The translations under genes were made by a program, and so were the position numbers. The notes beneath the pieces are model-generated. The model did no database searches. It saw only the letters and a program-made list of their open reading frames with translations, and was not told the DNA's origin. From CAZMVY01 sp964653435 (lineage in GTDB: Bacteria; Planctomycetota; Phycisphaerae; UBA1845; PWPN01): a stretch of DNA of 64,000 bases. Shown here in pieces: positions 43,189 through 52,491 of the stretch (position 1 is the first letter of the stretch; each line of letters starts with the position of its first letter). Location of the stretch: contig CAZZFA010000016.1 of assembly GCA_964653435.1 (NCBI GenBank), positions 3,245-67,244 of the forward strand, given 5' to 3'.

Positions 43189-43217
43189 GTGGCATTCCGC
43201 CGAACGCGCGATATAGT
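43189..43217 (+). promoter_or_regulatory. aroB promoter; predicts leaderless mRNA
   Basis: Weak -35 GTGGCA (43189-43194), 17-bp spacer, good -10 TATAGT (43212-43217). The box ends 8 nt before the ATG at 43225. Confidence 0.45.
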
Positions 43218-43224
43218 AACGGGC

Positions 43225-44340
43225 ATGGCAACGTCCGCCGTACGCGAAGTTCGAGTGGAGCTGGGGCCGCGAAGCTACGCAGTCCGCATCGGAGCCGGCG
43301 TGCTGACACAGGTCGGACGGGCACTTCGCGAGCTGTTCCCCCAGGGGGGCTCGATGCAGGCCGCCGTCGTCACCGACGAGAACGTGGGCCCGGCATACGC
43401 GCCGCGGGTGCTCGATTCACTCCGACAGGCCGGCTATCACGCCCACCTGGTGACCGTGCCGGCCGGTGACGCGAGCAAGTCGCTTGCCCAGGCCTCGCGG
43501 CTCTATGATGAGTTCGCCTCCGCGCACATGGAGCGGACCTCGCCGGTCATCGCATTGGGCGGCGGCATGGTCGGCGATCTGACCGGCTTCGTCGCGGCCA
43601 CCTGGCTTCGGGGCGTCCCGTTCATCCAGTGCCCCACGACCGTCGAGGCGGACGTCGACGCAAGCGTCGGCGGCAAGACGGGCGTCAACCACCCCGCCGG
43701 CAAGAATCTCATCGGCGCGTTCTATCAGCCGCGTCTGGTCCTGATGGACATCGCCGCGCTCGATACGCTGACCGACCGCGACTTCCGCGCGGGTCTCGCG
43801 GAAAGCATCAAGCACGCGGCCATCCGCGACGCCTCCTTCTTCCAGTGGCAGGAGGCGAACATCGCGAGGATTCTCTCGCGCGACCGGGATGTCATGATCG
43901 ATCTGCTCGAGCGAAACGTCCGCATCAAGGCCGATGTCGTCGCCGCGGACGAACGCGAGGCCGGCCTGCGAGCGATTCTCAACTTCGGCCACACGATCGG
44001 CCACGCCGTCGAGTCGCTCGTGAACTATGAATGGCGCCACGGCGAATGCGTCTCCGTGGGGATGCTGGCGGCCGCGTGGATTGCCGCCCGGCGAAAGCTC
44101 ATGCGCGAAGAGGATGCGGAGCGTCTTCGCGCAATCCTGAAACTGCTGAAGCTCCCGACGGCGATTCCCGACACCATCTCCGTCGAGGCGATCATGCGCC
44201 TGACAAGGATGGACAAGAAAGTCGCCGAGGGAAGGGTCCGCTTCGTCCTGGTCCCGCAATTCGGCGAGACGACCATGCGCGACGACGTCTCGGAGCAGGA
44301 AATCCGGCGCGCGGTGAACATCATGCGGGCAAAGGCGTGA
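43225..44340 (+). CDS. aroB: 3-dehydroquinate synthase
   Basis: A 371-aa NAD- and zinc-dependent enzyme making dehydroquinate in the shikimate pathway. Conserved segments: VVTDENVGPAY, PAGDASKSL, ALGGGMVGDLTGFVAATWLR, QCPTTVEADVDASVGGKTGV with NHPAGKNLIGAFYQP, AGLAESIKHAAI and the zinc ligands in LNFGHTIGHAVE. The usual PTT-LLAQ-VDSSVGGK has become PTTVEADVDASVGGK. ATG 43225 fits the promoter position. It may lead into dprA 87 bp downstream. Confidence 0.95.
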   Translation: MATSAVREVRVELGPRSYAVRIGAGVLTQVGRALRELFPQGGSMQAAVVTDENVGPAYAPRVLDSLRQAGYHAHLVTVPAGDASKSLAQASRLYDEFASAHMERTSPVIALGGGMVGDLTGFVAATWLRGVPFIQCPTTVEADVDASVGGKTGVNHPAGKNLIGAFYQPRLVLMDIAALDTLTDRDFRAGLAESIKHAAIRDASFFQWQEANIARILSRDRDVMIDLLERNVRIKADVVAADEREAGLRAILNFGHTIGHAVESLVNYEWRHGECVSVGMLAAAWIAARRKLMREEDAERLRAILKLLKLPTAIPDTISVEAIMRLTRMDKKVAEGRVRFVLVPQFGETTMRDDVSEQEIRRAVNIMRAKA

Positions 44341-44427
44341 ACCACGCCGACGTAGTGTCGCCATCCTGCCTGCGCCCGGCCGCACGGAGGCCCGGCGGCG
44401 CCTCGGCCTCGCGGAAGGATGCATGCC

Positions 44428-45573
44428 ATGAACGGATCCGCCGACACGGCCGCGTCTCCCGCGGCGATTCAACATCTGCGATTGAGCCTCGCCCGCGGTA
44501 TCGGGCCGATCCACTTCGGACGGCTGCTCGAGCGCTTCGGCAGCGCGGAGGCGGTCCTGGCCGCCTCGCGTGACGAGTTGCAGCGCGTCGAGGGTATCGG
44601 GCCCGCCACGGCCGACGAAATCATCCGCGCCCGCAGTGCAAGTCAATGGGAAGCCGAACTCGCGCTGGCGGCCCGGCACGGCGTGCGGATTCTGTGCCGT
44701 GAGGACGCCGCGTTTCCTCCCGCCCTGCGGCATATCCCTGACCCGCCGATCTGCCTCTACATGAAAGGTGAGATCGAGCCGGCCGATGCCGTCGCCGTCG
44801 CGGTGGTCGGTTCGCGCCGCTGTACGCAATACGGTCGCGAACAGGCCCGCCGATTCGGCTTTGCCCTGGCGGAGCGCGGGGCCACGGTGATCTCGGGGCT
44901 CGCGCGCGGCATCGACGCCGCGGCACACTGGGGCGCCATCGAGGCGAAAGGCCGCACGATCGCCGTCCTCGGCAACGGGCTGGCCACGGTTTATCCCCCG
45001 GAGAACAAGGAACTCGCCGACCGCATCGTCGCCGGCCACGGCGTGCTGCTGAGCGAACTGCCCATGCAGACGCCCCCGGACAAGGACAACTTCGTGCCGC
45101 GCAACCGGATCATCGCCGGACTGTCGCTCGGCGTGCTGGTCGTCGAGGCGGCACGCCGCAGCGGCGCGCTGGCGACGGCCCGCCATGCCGGCGAGTACAA
45201 CCGCGAGGTCTTCGCCCTGCCCGGCCGGATCGACTCGCCGTTTTCCGACGGCACGAACGGGATGATCCGCGACCAGCACGCGAAGCTCGTGTGCAATGTG
45301 AAGGACGTCTTCGACGAACTCGGCGAGACGGGCCGGGCCCTGTGCCCGGACGAGCCGCTCTTTGCCCCGCTGACCCCGATGCCCGCCCGCACCACCGCCC
45401 AGGAGCAGCGGCTCTATGACGCCCTCGGCAACGAAGAACGATCCATCGAGCAGCTCTGCGACGCCGCGAACATGCCGGCCTCGCAGGTCGCATCCGCGCT
45501 CATCTCCCTGCAGCTCAAGGGCCTCGTGCGGCAACTGCCCGGCAGCCTGTTCGTGCGCCAGAGGAAGGCATGA
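44428..45573 (+). CDS. dprA: DNA-processing protein DprA
   Basis: A 381-aa DNA-binding protein that loads RecA onto incoming single strands during transformation. It has an N-terminal helix-hairpin-helix-like region (VEGIGPATADEIIRA), the Rossmann-like core with VAVVGSRRCTQYGREQARRF, VISGLARGIDAAAHWGAI, AVLGNGLATVYPPENKELA, FVPRNRIIAGLS and VVEAARRSGALATARHA, and a C-terminal winged-helix domain (residues 315-381). ATG 44428 has AAGGA 9 nt upstream; the in-frame ATG at 44419 is too close to it. No other competence gene is in the window. Confidence 0.95.
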   Translation: MNGSADTAASPAAIQHLRLSLARGIGPIHFGRLLERFGSAEAVLAASRDELQRVEGIGPATADEIIRARSASQWEAELALAARHGVRILCREDAAFPPALRHIPDPPICLYMKGEIEPADAVAVAVVGSRRCTQYGREQARRFGFALAERGATVISGLARGIDAAAHWGAIEAKGRTIAVLGNGLATVYPPENKELADRIVAGHGVLLSELPMQTPPDKDNFVPRNRIIAGLSLGVLVVEAARRSGALATARHAGEYNREVFALPGRIDSPFSDGTNGMIRDQHAKLVCNVKDVFDELGETGRALCPDEPLFAPLTPMPARTTAQEQRLYDALGNEERSIEQLCDAANMPASQVASALISLQLKGLVRQLPGSLFVRQRKA

Positions 45574-45715
45574 CCGTCCCGGCGGCTCGCCCGGATGGAT
45601 TATCGGGAACGCCCGGATCGGCCGATATATCCTGGAAGGGATTGGCGCAGACCGCCGGGTCGGCTACAACCACGCGTGTGCCGTTGGCGGCATCCGGCAG
45701 GAGGCCATAGCGGAG

Positions 45716-46003
45716 ATGTCCCGGACGGACGACCCTCTCCACTGCATCATCTGCGGTAACGCCATGATCGCGATGCCCGGCCGCGCGCAGTGCCCGAACT
45801 GCGGCTACCTCGAGGGCGGCGACGATCTCTTTCCCCCCGACCCTTCGAGCGGGCGCCCCGCCGCCGAGCCCCATGCGACGGTCCGCGAGTTCGAAGACAC
45901 CCTCTTCCCCCTGGGGCCCGGTTCTCCCAAGCCGAGCCGCAAGCGGCCGCCGCGCCCCCGTCCGCCGCTGCCCCCGATGGGCTGGTTGTTCCACAACAAC
46001 TGA
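45716..46003 (+). CDS. Small zinc-ribbon protein (95 aa)
   Basis: A 95-aa protein with two Cys pairs, CIICGNAM and CPNCGYLEG (residues 10-37), forming a zinc ribbon, followed by an acidic then Pro/Arg-rich disordered tail ending PPMGWLFHNN. The fold resembles small ribbon proteins near RNA or DNA enzymes, but no precise family is recognised. AGGAGG lies 13 nt before the ATG. It sits between dprA and tadA on the same strand. Confidence 0.65.
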   Translation: MSRTDDPLHCIICGNAMIAMPGRAQCPNCGYLEGGDDLFPPDPSSGRPAAEPHATVREFEDTLFPLGPGSPKPSRKRPPRPRPPLPPMGWLFHNN

Positions 46004-46067
46004 CCCGCACGCCGGCTTGCCGTCGCGCAATCTTTCACGGAGCGCGGCCCCGGGATAAGCTGTGTCC

Positions 46068-46550
46068 ATGACGACCCCCGGCCGCGACGAGTCCGATGAG
46101 GCAATGATGCAAATCGCAATCCGCGAGGCGATGGCCGCGCGAAGTCACGACGACGTGCCCGTCGGCGCGGTTGTGGTGTTCCGGGGACGGGTGATCGGCC
46201 GCGGGCACAACCAGCGCGAGGCGCTGCATGATCCGACGGCACACGCGGAAATGATCGCCATCACGGCCGCCGCCGAGTACCTCAAGTCGTGGCGGCTGGA
46301 CGACTGCACGCTGTACGTGACGCTGGAGCCCTGCGTAATGTGCGCCGGAGCCATGGTGCTGGCACGGTTGCCGCGGTTGGTCTTCGGCACCGCAGACCCG
46401 AAAGCCGGAGCGTGCGGGTCGGTATACGACGTTGTCCGCGACGGCAGGCTGAACCACCGGGTCTCGGTAGTCGGCGGGGTACTGGCCGGCGAATGCGCGG
46501 AACTGCTGCACGAGTTCTTCCGCGGCAAACGCCAGGAAGGGAAGAAGTAG
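46068..46550 (+). CDS. tadA: tRNA adenosine(34) deaminase
   Basis: A 160-aa zinc-dependent deaminase converting A34 to inosine in tRNA-Arg(ACG). The active site HAEMIAI (HAE) and TLEPCVMCAGAMVLARLPRL (PCxxC) carry the zinc ligands and proton shuttle. GVYD/D-like DPKAGACGS follows. ATG 46068 is preferred to GTG 46062. It is followed 11 bp later by mutY. Relevant to the odd tRNA-Thr at 34.8 kb, whose apparent A34 would need deamination. Confidence 0.95.
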   Translation: MTTPGRDESDEAMMQIAIREAMAARSHDDVPVGAVVVFRGRVIGRGHNQREALHDPTAHAEMIAITAAAEYLKSWRLDDCTLYVTLEPCVMCAGAMVLARLPRLVFGTADPKAGACGSVYDVVRDGRLNHRVSVVGGVLAGECAELLHEFFRGKRQEGKK

Positions 46551-46561
46551 GAGGCCGGCCG

Positions 46562-47659
46562 ATGTCCGCTGTCCGTCGCGGGTCGCCTGTTGTCCTCGAT
46601 GCACGCAAACGCACGGCCGTTCGGCGCGGACTGCTGGCATGGTTCCGGCGAAATGCGCGCGATCTGCCCTGGCGGCGGACGCGTGATCCGTACCGCATCT
46701 GGCTGTCGGAGGTCATGCTCCAGCAGACCCGCGTGGAAACGGTCCGGCCCTATTACGAGCGGTTCACCGCGGAATTCCCGCGCGTGCAGGATCTCGCGGC
46801 GGCGAGCGAGGACCGGGTGATGCGGCTGTGGCAGGGACTGGGGTACTACAGCCGGGCACGCAACCTTCACCGCGCCGCGCGGATCATCGCCGGCCAGCGC
46901 GGCGGGGAGTTCCCGCGAAGCGCCGAGCAGTGGCGGCGGCTGCCGGGCGTCGGGCGGTACACCGCCGGGGCGATCGCGAGCATCGCGTTCGGGGAGCGCG
47001 TACCGGTCGTGGACGGCAACGTCAAGCGCGTTCTGGCGCGGCTGTTTGACGTGGGCGCCTCCGTGGACGCACCCCGGACCGTGCGGTGCCTGTGGGAAAT
47101 CGCGGGAAAGCTCGTGCCCCCGACCGAGCCCGGCCTGTTCAACCAGGCGATCATGGAGCTGGGCTCGACGTTGTGCACGCCGAAACGGCCCCGCTGCAAT
47201 GACTGCCCCGTACGCGCCGCGTGCGGGGCGCATGCCCGCGGACGGCAGGCCCGGCTGCCCGTCCGACGGCGCAGGAAACCGCTCCCGCATTACGAAATCG
47301 TGGCCGGGGCGATCCGAAAGAACGGACGCTACCTGCTGGGCAAACGCCCGCCCGGCGGACTGCTCGGCGGGCTGTGGGAGCTTCCGGGCGGCAAGGTCGA
47401 GCCCGACGAGACGCATACGGAGGCGCTCTTGCGCGAGATCGACGAGGAACTCGGGATGGTCGTCCGCGTGGGTAAACGGCTTGCGTCGGTGAGACACGCA
47501 TACTCCCACTTCCGCATTACGCTGCATGTCTACGCGTGCGAACCGCTGCGGGGACGGCCCAGGGCGCGCTATCACACCGCGCTGCGCTGGGTGACGCGTC
47601 CGCAATTCGGACAGTACGCGCTTCCCGCCGCCACGCTGAAGGTGCTGAACCGCCTTTGA
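46562..47659 (+). CDS. mutY: A/G-specific adenine DNA glycosylase
   Basis: A 365-aa repair enzyme removing adenine opposite 8-oxoguanine. Catalytic Glu in WLSEVMLQQTRVE, HhH motif LPGVGRYTAGAIASIAF, catalytic Asp in VPVVDGNVKRVLARL, the C-x6-C-x2-C-x5-C [4Fe-4S] loop CTPKRPRCNDCPVRAAC (residues about 206-222) and a C-terminal NUDIX-like domain (LGKRPPGGLLGGLWELPGGK) that recognises oxoG. AGGAGG 8 nt before the ATG. Operon with tadA. Confidence 0.96.
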   Translation: MSAVRRGSPVVLDARKRTAVRRGLLAWFRRNARDLPWRRTRDPYRIWLSEVMLQQTRVETVRPYYERFTAEFPRVQDLAAASEDRVMRLWQGLGYYSRARNLHRAARIIAGQRGGEFPRSAEQWRRLPGVGRYTAGAIASIAFGERVPVVDGNVKRVLARLFDVGASVDAPRTVRCLWEIAGKLVPPTEPGLFNQAIMELGSTLCTPKRPRCNDCPVRAACGAHARGRQARLPVRRRRKPLPHYEIVAGAIRKNGRYLLGKRPPGGLLGGLWELPGGKVEPDETHTEALLREIDEELGMVVRVGKRLASVRHAYSHFRITLHVYACEPLRGRPRARYHTALRWVTRPQFGQYALPAATLKVLNRL

Positions 47660-47827
47660 CGGCAGCGCCCCGCCCGCGTATGCCGCTCCGCATACCGCAA
47701 GCCGACGCTTCGACCACCGGGTCCGATGCGGGTCTCGCGTGACTGCCCCGCCGGCCGCTACAATACGCCCCGGGTTCAGGGCCCAAACGTGCGTGGGACC
47801 GGCCAGGAGATCCAGAGAGGACTTGCT

Positions 47828-48592
47828 ATGAGAACGCGTCGCGTCATTCCAGCAACAATGGGAGCGTTCGCTGTCGCCGCCTTCCTGCTGCTTGCGTCAG
47901 CGGGCGCGGGGGCCGCGAGCGATCAGGAGGCCCAGGCGCCCCGGGCGCCCGCGGCCGCCGGCAAGATCAAGACGCTGCTGCTCGTCGGCGGGCCGATCCA
48001 CGATGCCAAAGGCGTGGGCGACGTGGTCGAGGGCCTGTTGAGAAACTCGGAGAAGTTCGACGTAACCCGGGTGGACAACGACCTCGACGCCCTGAAGGCC
48101 GACCGGCTCGCGCCGTACGACATCGTGGTGTTCTACTACACGCTCGGCACAATCACGGAGGAGCAGAAGCGCGGGCTGATGAACTTCGTCGCCGCCGGCA
48201 AGGGCTACGTGACGTTTCACTCGGGGGCCGATTCGTTCCGCAGCGACCCGGACTATCGCGCCTTGGTGGGCGGGTACTTCGTCGGACATCCGAAGTACCG
48301 TACCTATCAGGTCAGCGTCACCGAGAACACCAGCCCCATCACCCGGGGCATCGACGAGTTCATGATTACGGACGAGCAGTACCTGCTCGATTACGACCCG
48401 CGCGTCGAGGTGCTCGCAAACGCCCTGAACAAGGGCAAGACGATGCCCGTGCTCTGGACGAAGCCGTGGGGCAAGGGGCGCGTGTTCTACAACGCGTTGG
48501 GGCACGACAGGAAGGCCTGCGAGCAGCCGATGTTCCAGAAGCTGCTGCTCCGCGGGGCGCTCTGGGCGGCCGGACGCGAGGTGGCGGACTGA
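47828..48592 (+). CDS. Secreted ThuA-domain protein
   Basis: A 254-aa protein with a signal peptide (residues 1-30, AFAVAAFLLLASAGAGA). The ThuA fold is visible: TLLLVGGPIHDAKGVGDVVE, YDIVVFYYTLGTITEEQKR, FVAAGKGYVTFHSGADSFRS, GGYFVGHPKYRTYQV, and WTKPWGKGRVFYNALGHDRK, a hallmark of the family. ThuA-like domains belong to the class I amidotransferase superfamily and are linked to trehalose or other sugar use; enzyme activity is unproven. Its stop shares a base with the next start (TGATG). Confidence 0.9.
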   Translation: MRTRRVIPATMGAFAVAAFLLLASAGAGAASDQEAQAPRAPAAAGKIKTLLLVGGPIHDAKGVGDVVEGLLRNSEKFDVTRVDNDLDALKADRLAPYDIVVFYYTLGTITEEQKRGLMNFVAAGKGYVTFHSGADSFRSDPDYRALVGGYFVGHPKYRTYQVSVTENTSPITRGIDEFMITDEQYLLDYDPRVEVLANALNKGKTMPVLWTKPWGKGRVFYNALGHDRKACEQPMFQKLLLRGALWAAGREVAD

Positions 48593-49551
48593 TGCCCATG
48601 AGCAGACCCAGGATCGTTGTTACCGAGCGCTACAGCCCGAAGGCGATGGAACGATTGGCCGCGGCCGGGGACGTGACGCTGCTCAGCCGGCGCGACGAGG
48701 CGACACTGCTCGCCGCCGTCGCAGATGCCGAGGCGCTCGTCGTGCGCACTCACACGACCGTGACCCGCCGCGTGATTGAGGCGGGCAGACGCCTGCGCGT
48801 CATCGCACGCGGCGGCGTGGGGCTCGACAACATCGACCTCGCGGCCGCCCGCGAACGCGGGATACCGGTCGTGTACACCCCGGCCGCCTCCACCCACGCC
48901 GTCGCGGACTTCACCATCGGCCTGATCCTCGCACTGCAGCGCCGCATCGGCTGGTTCGACCAGGAAATCCGCACGGGCGATTTTGCCACCCTGCGGTCGC
49001 GCGACCCGGGCTGCCCGGAACTGCGCCACCAGACCCTCGGCATCATCGGCATGGGGCGCATCGGCAGCCAGGTCGCCCGGCGCGCCGCAGCGGGATTCGG
49101 CATGGAGGTCATCTACAACGACATCCGCCCCGTCGGGCCGTTTCCCTTCCCCGCCGTCAGCGCGACGCGGGATCAGGTGCTTGCATCCGCCGACGTGGTG
49201 TCGCTGCACGTACCCTTGACCCCTCTGACGCGCGGAATGCTCGACCGCCAGGCGCTCTCACGCATGAAACGCGACGCGTGTCTGATCAATACGTCACGCG
49301 GACCCGTGGTTGTCGCGAGCGACCTCGCCGAGGCCCTGCGCGAACGGCGGATCGCCGCCGCGGCCATCGACGTCTTCGACCCGGAGCCGCCCCCCCCCGA
49401 CCACCCCCTCCGCTCCGCGCCGAACTGCCTGCTGACGCCGCACGTCGCCTCGCGAAGCCGCGAAGGACTCGCCGCCATGAACGACGTGGTCGACGACGTT
49501 GTCGCCGTATTGGAAGGCCGGCCACCGGCGTGGCCGTGGACCGAAGAGTAG
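48592..49551 (+). CDS. D-2-hydroxyacid dehydrogenase (phosphoglycerate dehydrogenase-like)
   Basis: A 319-aa NAD-dependent dehydrogenase. Features: VIARGGVGLDNIDLAAARER with the substrate Arg, the NAD loop LGIIGMGRIGSQVARRA (residue 148), HVPLTPLTRGML, CLINTSRGPVV and the catalytic His in LLTPHVASRSREG, with a Glu in DVFDPEPPPP. SerA-type ACT domains are absent. It is translationally coupled to the ThuA gene, which suggests a shared pathway for a secreted or imported sugar acid. Confidence 0.92.
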   Translation: MPMSRPRIVVTERYSPKAMERLAAAGDVTLLSRRDEATLLAAVADAEALVVRTHTTVTRRVIEAGRRLRVIARGGVGLDNIDLAAARERGIPVVYTPAASTHAVADFTIGLILALQRRIGWFDQEIRTGDFATLRSRDPGCPELRHQTLGIIGMGRIGSQVARRAAAGFGMEVIYNDIRPVGPFPFPAVSATRDQVLASADVVSLHVPLTPLTRGMLDRQALSRMKRDACLINTSRGPVVVASDLAEALRERRIAAAAIDVFDPEPPPPDHPLRSAPNCLLTPHVASRSREGLAAMNDVVDDVVAVLEGRPPAWPWTEE

Positions 49552-49977
49552 GGACCAGACGCTCCTCCGGCAGGCTCCGCGACGCCGGCGCAAAGGTCGG
49601 ACGCATCCTTCGACGGCCCCGACGCCTGCGGTCGGTAGTCGCCCGCGATCTATAACTCACGCCTGCGAACGGCCGCGGGCCGCGAGCCGACAGGCTTAAG
49701 GTTATCGGCAACTCCAGGCCCCGTGCGACGGGAAGCGCGGATGCGGCGGCCGAGCGCAGCGCCTCCTGCCTGCCCGGATCTCTTCCGAGGCACAGTTCCG
49801 GTCGCCCTGCTTGCCGCCGGCGCTGCGCCTATCAGGACGTAGCTCCGTGCCTCGAACGAACACGCTCCAAGGCTGGCAGCGCGACGCCCTCACCGGCCAG
49901 CCGTATAGACGCCGAAGGCGTTAAGAATCCAGTCTGAATCTAAACATCCGCAGATTGTAAACCGATCAAAGTGTCGC
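49552..49977. other. Intergenic region without recognisable gene
   Basis: About 430 bp of GC-rich DNA falling to an AT-richer 50 bp just before the PilZ gene. No conserved ORF, terminator or RNA could be supported. Confidence 0.4.
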
Positions 49978-50469
49978 ATGAGTCCCCACACGGAATCTCG
50001 TCTCGGCGCGGTGCTCGACGGCCTGCTCGACGAACTCGATCGTCACGCGCACGAGTCGCAAACCCAACTATCAACGAATGCCCCGGGAGCGAGCCCGCTT
50101 TGTCAACGTCGCGCACCGCGCTATCGATTCCGGTGCAACTGCCTCATCCGTTTCTTTGCTTCCGCAGCGATGGAGATCGGTGCCTTGCCGGGCCGCACCC
50201 GTAACCTGTCGCGCGGCGGCCTGGGGCTGCTCGTCCAGCGCCCGTTTGCAGCCGGCGAAGTAATCGAAGTGGAACTGGGCAAATGGCCGGCCCACGGTCG
50301 AGCATTCCTGGCAGGCGAGGTGCGGTTCTGCCGCTATACCGGGCGCGGTTATTACGAAGTCGGAGTAGCCCTCAAGGCCGCAAGCGACCAAGCCATCTTC
50401 AGCCGAAACCCCGCCCTGGCGGCGACCGCGTTCGACTGGGTCTGCAACGCGAAATTTCCCGCGCAGTAA
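49978..50469 (+). CDS. PilZ-domain protein (c-di-GMP effector)
   Basis: A 163-aa protein with a PilZ domain. The c-di-GMP-binding motifs are RRAPRYRF (RxxxR, residues 44-51) and RNLSRGGLGL (N/DxSxxG, near 74), followed by the beta-barrel GEVIEVELGKWP and GYYEVGVALK. No output domain is attached, so it probably acts by binding another protein. The ATG lacks a Shine-Dalgarno sequence and follows an AT-rich stretch. Confidence 0.88.
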   Translation: MSPHTESRLGAVLDGLLDELDRHAHESQTQLSTNAPGASPLCQRRAPRYRFRCNCLIRFFASAAMEIGALPGRTRNLSRGGLGLLVQRPFAAGEVIEVELGKWPAHGRAFLAGEVRFCRYTGRGYYEVGVALKAASDQAIFSRNPALAATAFDWVCNAKFPAQ

Positions 50470-50550
50470 CGGAAATCAAGTTGCGATGCGGTGCAAGCGC
50501 CGACCCCGGCAAGCCTCCAGGCCGGGCCACAGGAATGCCCGAACAGCCGC

Positions 50551-51981
50551 TCAAACCAGGCGTACTTGGACGATCTCGGCCGGCGCGTTGATCCGCACCG
50601 GAAACCAGTTCCCCGCTCCTGCGTTCACGAAAAGCAGGGGCTGACTGCTCCGGATGCAATCTCCATCTTCGTCCTGAAGCGGACGCGCCGCACCCGTCAC
50701 GCCGTCGCCTGTGTAGAACCCGCGTATGTAACGAAACAGGATATTGCCGGCGCCGAGGTCCGGCCAGCCGGGCGGAGTCAGCATCAACTGGCCGCCGTGC
50801 GTGTGGCCGGCGAGCGTAAGAGGGATGCCTCGTCTGGCGGCGGCGTCGAACGCATGCGGATGGTGCGCCAGGGCGATGGTGAAGGGTCGCGCCGGATCCG
50901 CACAGGGCGGGCCGAACGTCGCCTCCGCACATTGCTCATGCCCCGGCCTCTGCATAGTGCCGGCATCGCGACGGCTCCACATCAGCCCGCCGATTCGCAG
51001 CCGTTCGCCGCCAATGTCGATTTCCCGCAGCTCGTTGACCAGCAGCGGCACACCCTCTCCGCGAAGGAACGCCACGAAAACATTCCCGTCGTCGATCAGA
51101 TCGTGGTTGCCCACGCAGGCGAAAAGACCGTATCGATGCCGCAGGCCGCGCATCGTCTCCAGCGCCTCGGGCAGCACCTGATTGGAGTGATCAACGAGGT
51201 CGCCCGTGATGACCACGATATCGCTGTCGAGGCGATTGGCCGCGTCCACCGCACGGCGGAAGTGACCCACCTGATACAGGCGGCCGATGTGAAAGTCGCT
51301 CAGATGCGTGATGGTGAGGCCGCGCAGACGGTCCGGCAGGCCCGGCGGGCTTACGGCGCACCGACGAATCGCGAGACGGCCCATTTGCCACATACCGGCC
51401 GCCGCCCCGCCGCCGGCAACGAGGACGGGAGCGGCCACGGCCGCGCGATGAAGAAACGCGCGACGCGAGAGGTTGACTCCCTCCGGCACCGAGGGCCGCC
51501 CGGTGCGACGACCGCGTATGCTCGCAACCGCCCAGACGCAGACCCCGATGATCGCGCCGGTGGGCACGGCCAGGGCAATGAACATATGCCACAACTGGAC
51601 CCACATGACCAGCGGCGTCGGCAGGCGTCGCCAGTCGAGCGAACCGCGAAGCATGCCCAGCGCGGGCGCGAGCATGAGGATCATGTAGATCGCCAGCAGC
51701 ACGCGGCTCCAGCGTCGAACGACGGGACGCCCGCCGGCCTGCGTCAGACGCAAGTCGGAGCGAACCCACCACGCAACGTTGAGGACCACGACAGTGACGA
51801 GCAGCGACTGAAAGACCGCGGAGCGCGGCCATGCGACACGGCCGGTTGCCTCCAGTAACAGCATCCCGACCAGCGCGGCGAACAGAACGAAGACGCCGCC
51901 GCGGACCCACCGGCGCTGATTGACCGTACCATTTGTCCGAATCTGAACCGCTCCCTGAAACACGTCTGCCCGGGGCACCAC
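50551..51981 (-). CDS. Membrane-bound metallophosphoesterase (YaeI/LpxG-like)
   Basis: A 476-aa protein with four hydrophobic segments in the first 150 residues, a further RR-containing segment (LSRRAFLHRAAVAAPVLVAG) and a C-terminal calcineurin-like domain: ITHLSDFHIGRLY (D-x-H), VITGDLVDH (GD), ACVGNHDLID (GNHD), ALAHHPHAF and LAGHTHGGQLMLTPPGW (GHTHGGQ). Proteins with this tail act on UDP-diacylglucosamine or related lipids, or on cyclic nucleotides. GTG 51981 is the only start fitting the first membrane helix. Convergent with the PilZ gene. Confidence 0.88.
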   Translation of the reverse strand: MVPRADVFQGAVQIRTNGTVNQRRWVRGGVFVLFAALVGMLLLEATGRVAWPRSAVFQSLLVTVVVLNVAWWVRSDLRLTQAGGRPVVRRWSRVLLAIYMILMLAPALGMLRGSLDWRRLPTPLVMWVQLWHMFIALAVPTGAIIGVCVWAVASIRGRRTGRPSVPEGVNLSRRAFLHRAAVAAPVLVAGGGAAAGMWQMGRLAIRRCAVSPPGLPDRLRGLTITHLSDFHIGRLYQVGHFRRAVDAANRLDSDIVVITGDLVDHSNQVLPEALETMRGLRHRYGLFACVGNHDLIDDGNVFVAFLRGEGVPLLVNELREIDIGGERLRIGGLMWSRRDAGTMQRPGHEQCAEATFGPPCADPARPFTIALAHHPHAFDAAARRGIPLTLAGHTHGGQLMLTPPGWPDLGAGNILFRYIRGFYTGDGVTGAARPLQDEDGDCIRSSQPLLFVNAGAGNWFPVRINAPAEIVQVRLV

Positions 51982-52491
51982 TGCGCAAGGCCTCCGGAGT
52001 GGACAGCACCCGCGCCAACTCCCTGATTATACGCCGTTGTCGGTCCGGGTGATCGGCCAAAGGCCTCGCCGCGACATGGCAAGGTGCTCCCAGGCGGGCC
52101 GAACCGGATTCCCCCGGGCCGTGACCAAAAACATCATTCTGAGCGGAATGCAACCCGCCGAAGGATCCAGCCGGCACTCTGCGCAAACGAGAACGAGCGC
52201 AGCGAGTGGTTCGGGCATCCGGGGCATCGTCCCCCGTCGCGTTCGATCAAGACCGTGCAGCCGGAACGCCGGATCCGACACATGGTTGCCGTCCCGTACG
52301 ATCCTGTTGCGCCGCCATGAGGTCTTGCCGAGGCGGGATTTCCTCTCGCTCCCGCTGAGGATGACATTTCCGCCTTTGCCATGACGCGTGAGCACACACG
52401 CGACGACGGCACGCCGCCGCGGGTGTGATTCTCTCCGGGCGCCTGGGTATGATACCCCGCTGAGGCACCAACCCATGACGAGGTGTAAACG
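51982..52491. other. Intergenic region containing a CATTCTGAG-type dispersed motif
   Basis: About 510 bp with no convincing gene. The motif CATTCTGAGCGGAATGCAAC...GAAGGATCC (52131-52167) and an inverted relative CTCCCGCTGAGGATGAC (52352-52369) belong to a short repeat also seen at 55.9-56.1 kb and 63.8-64.0 kb. Confidence 0.55.
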
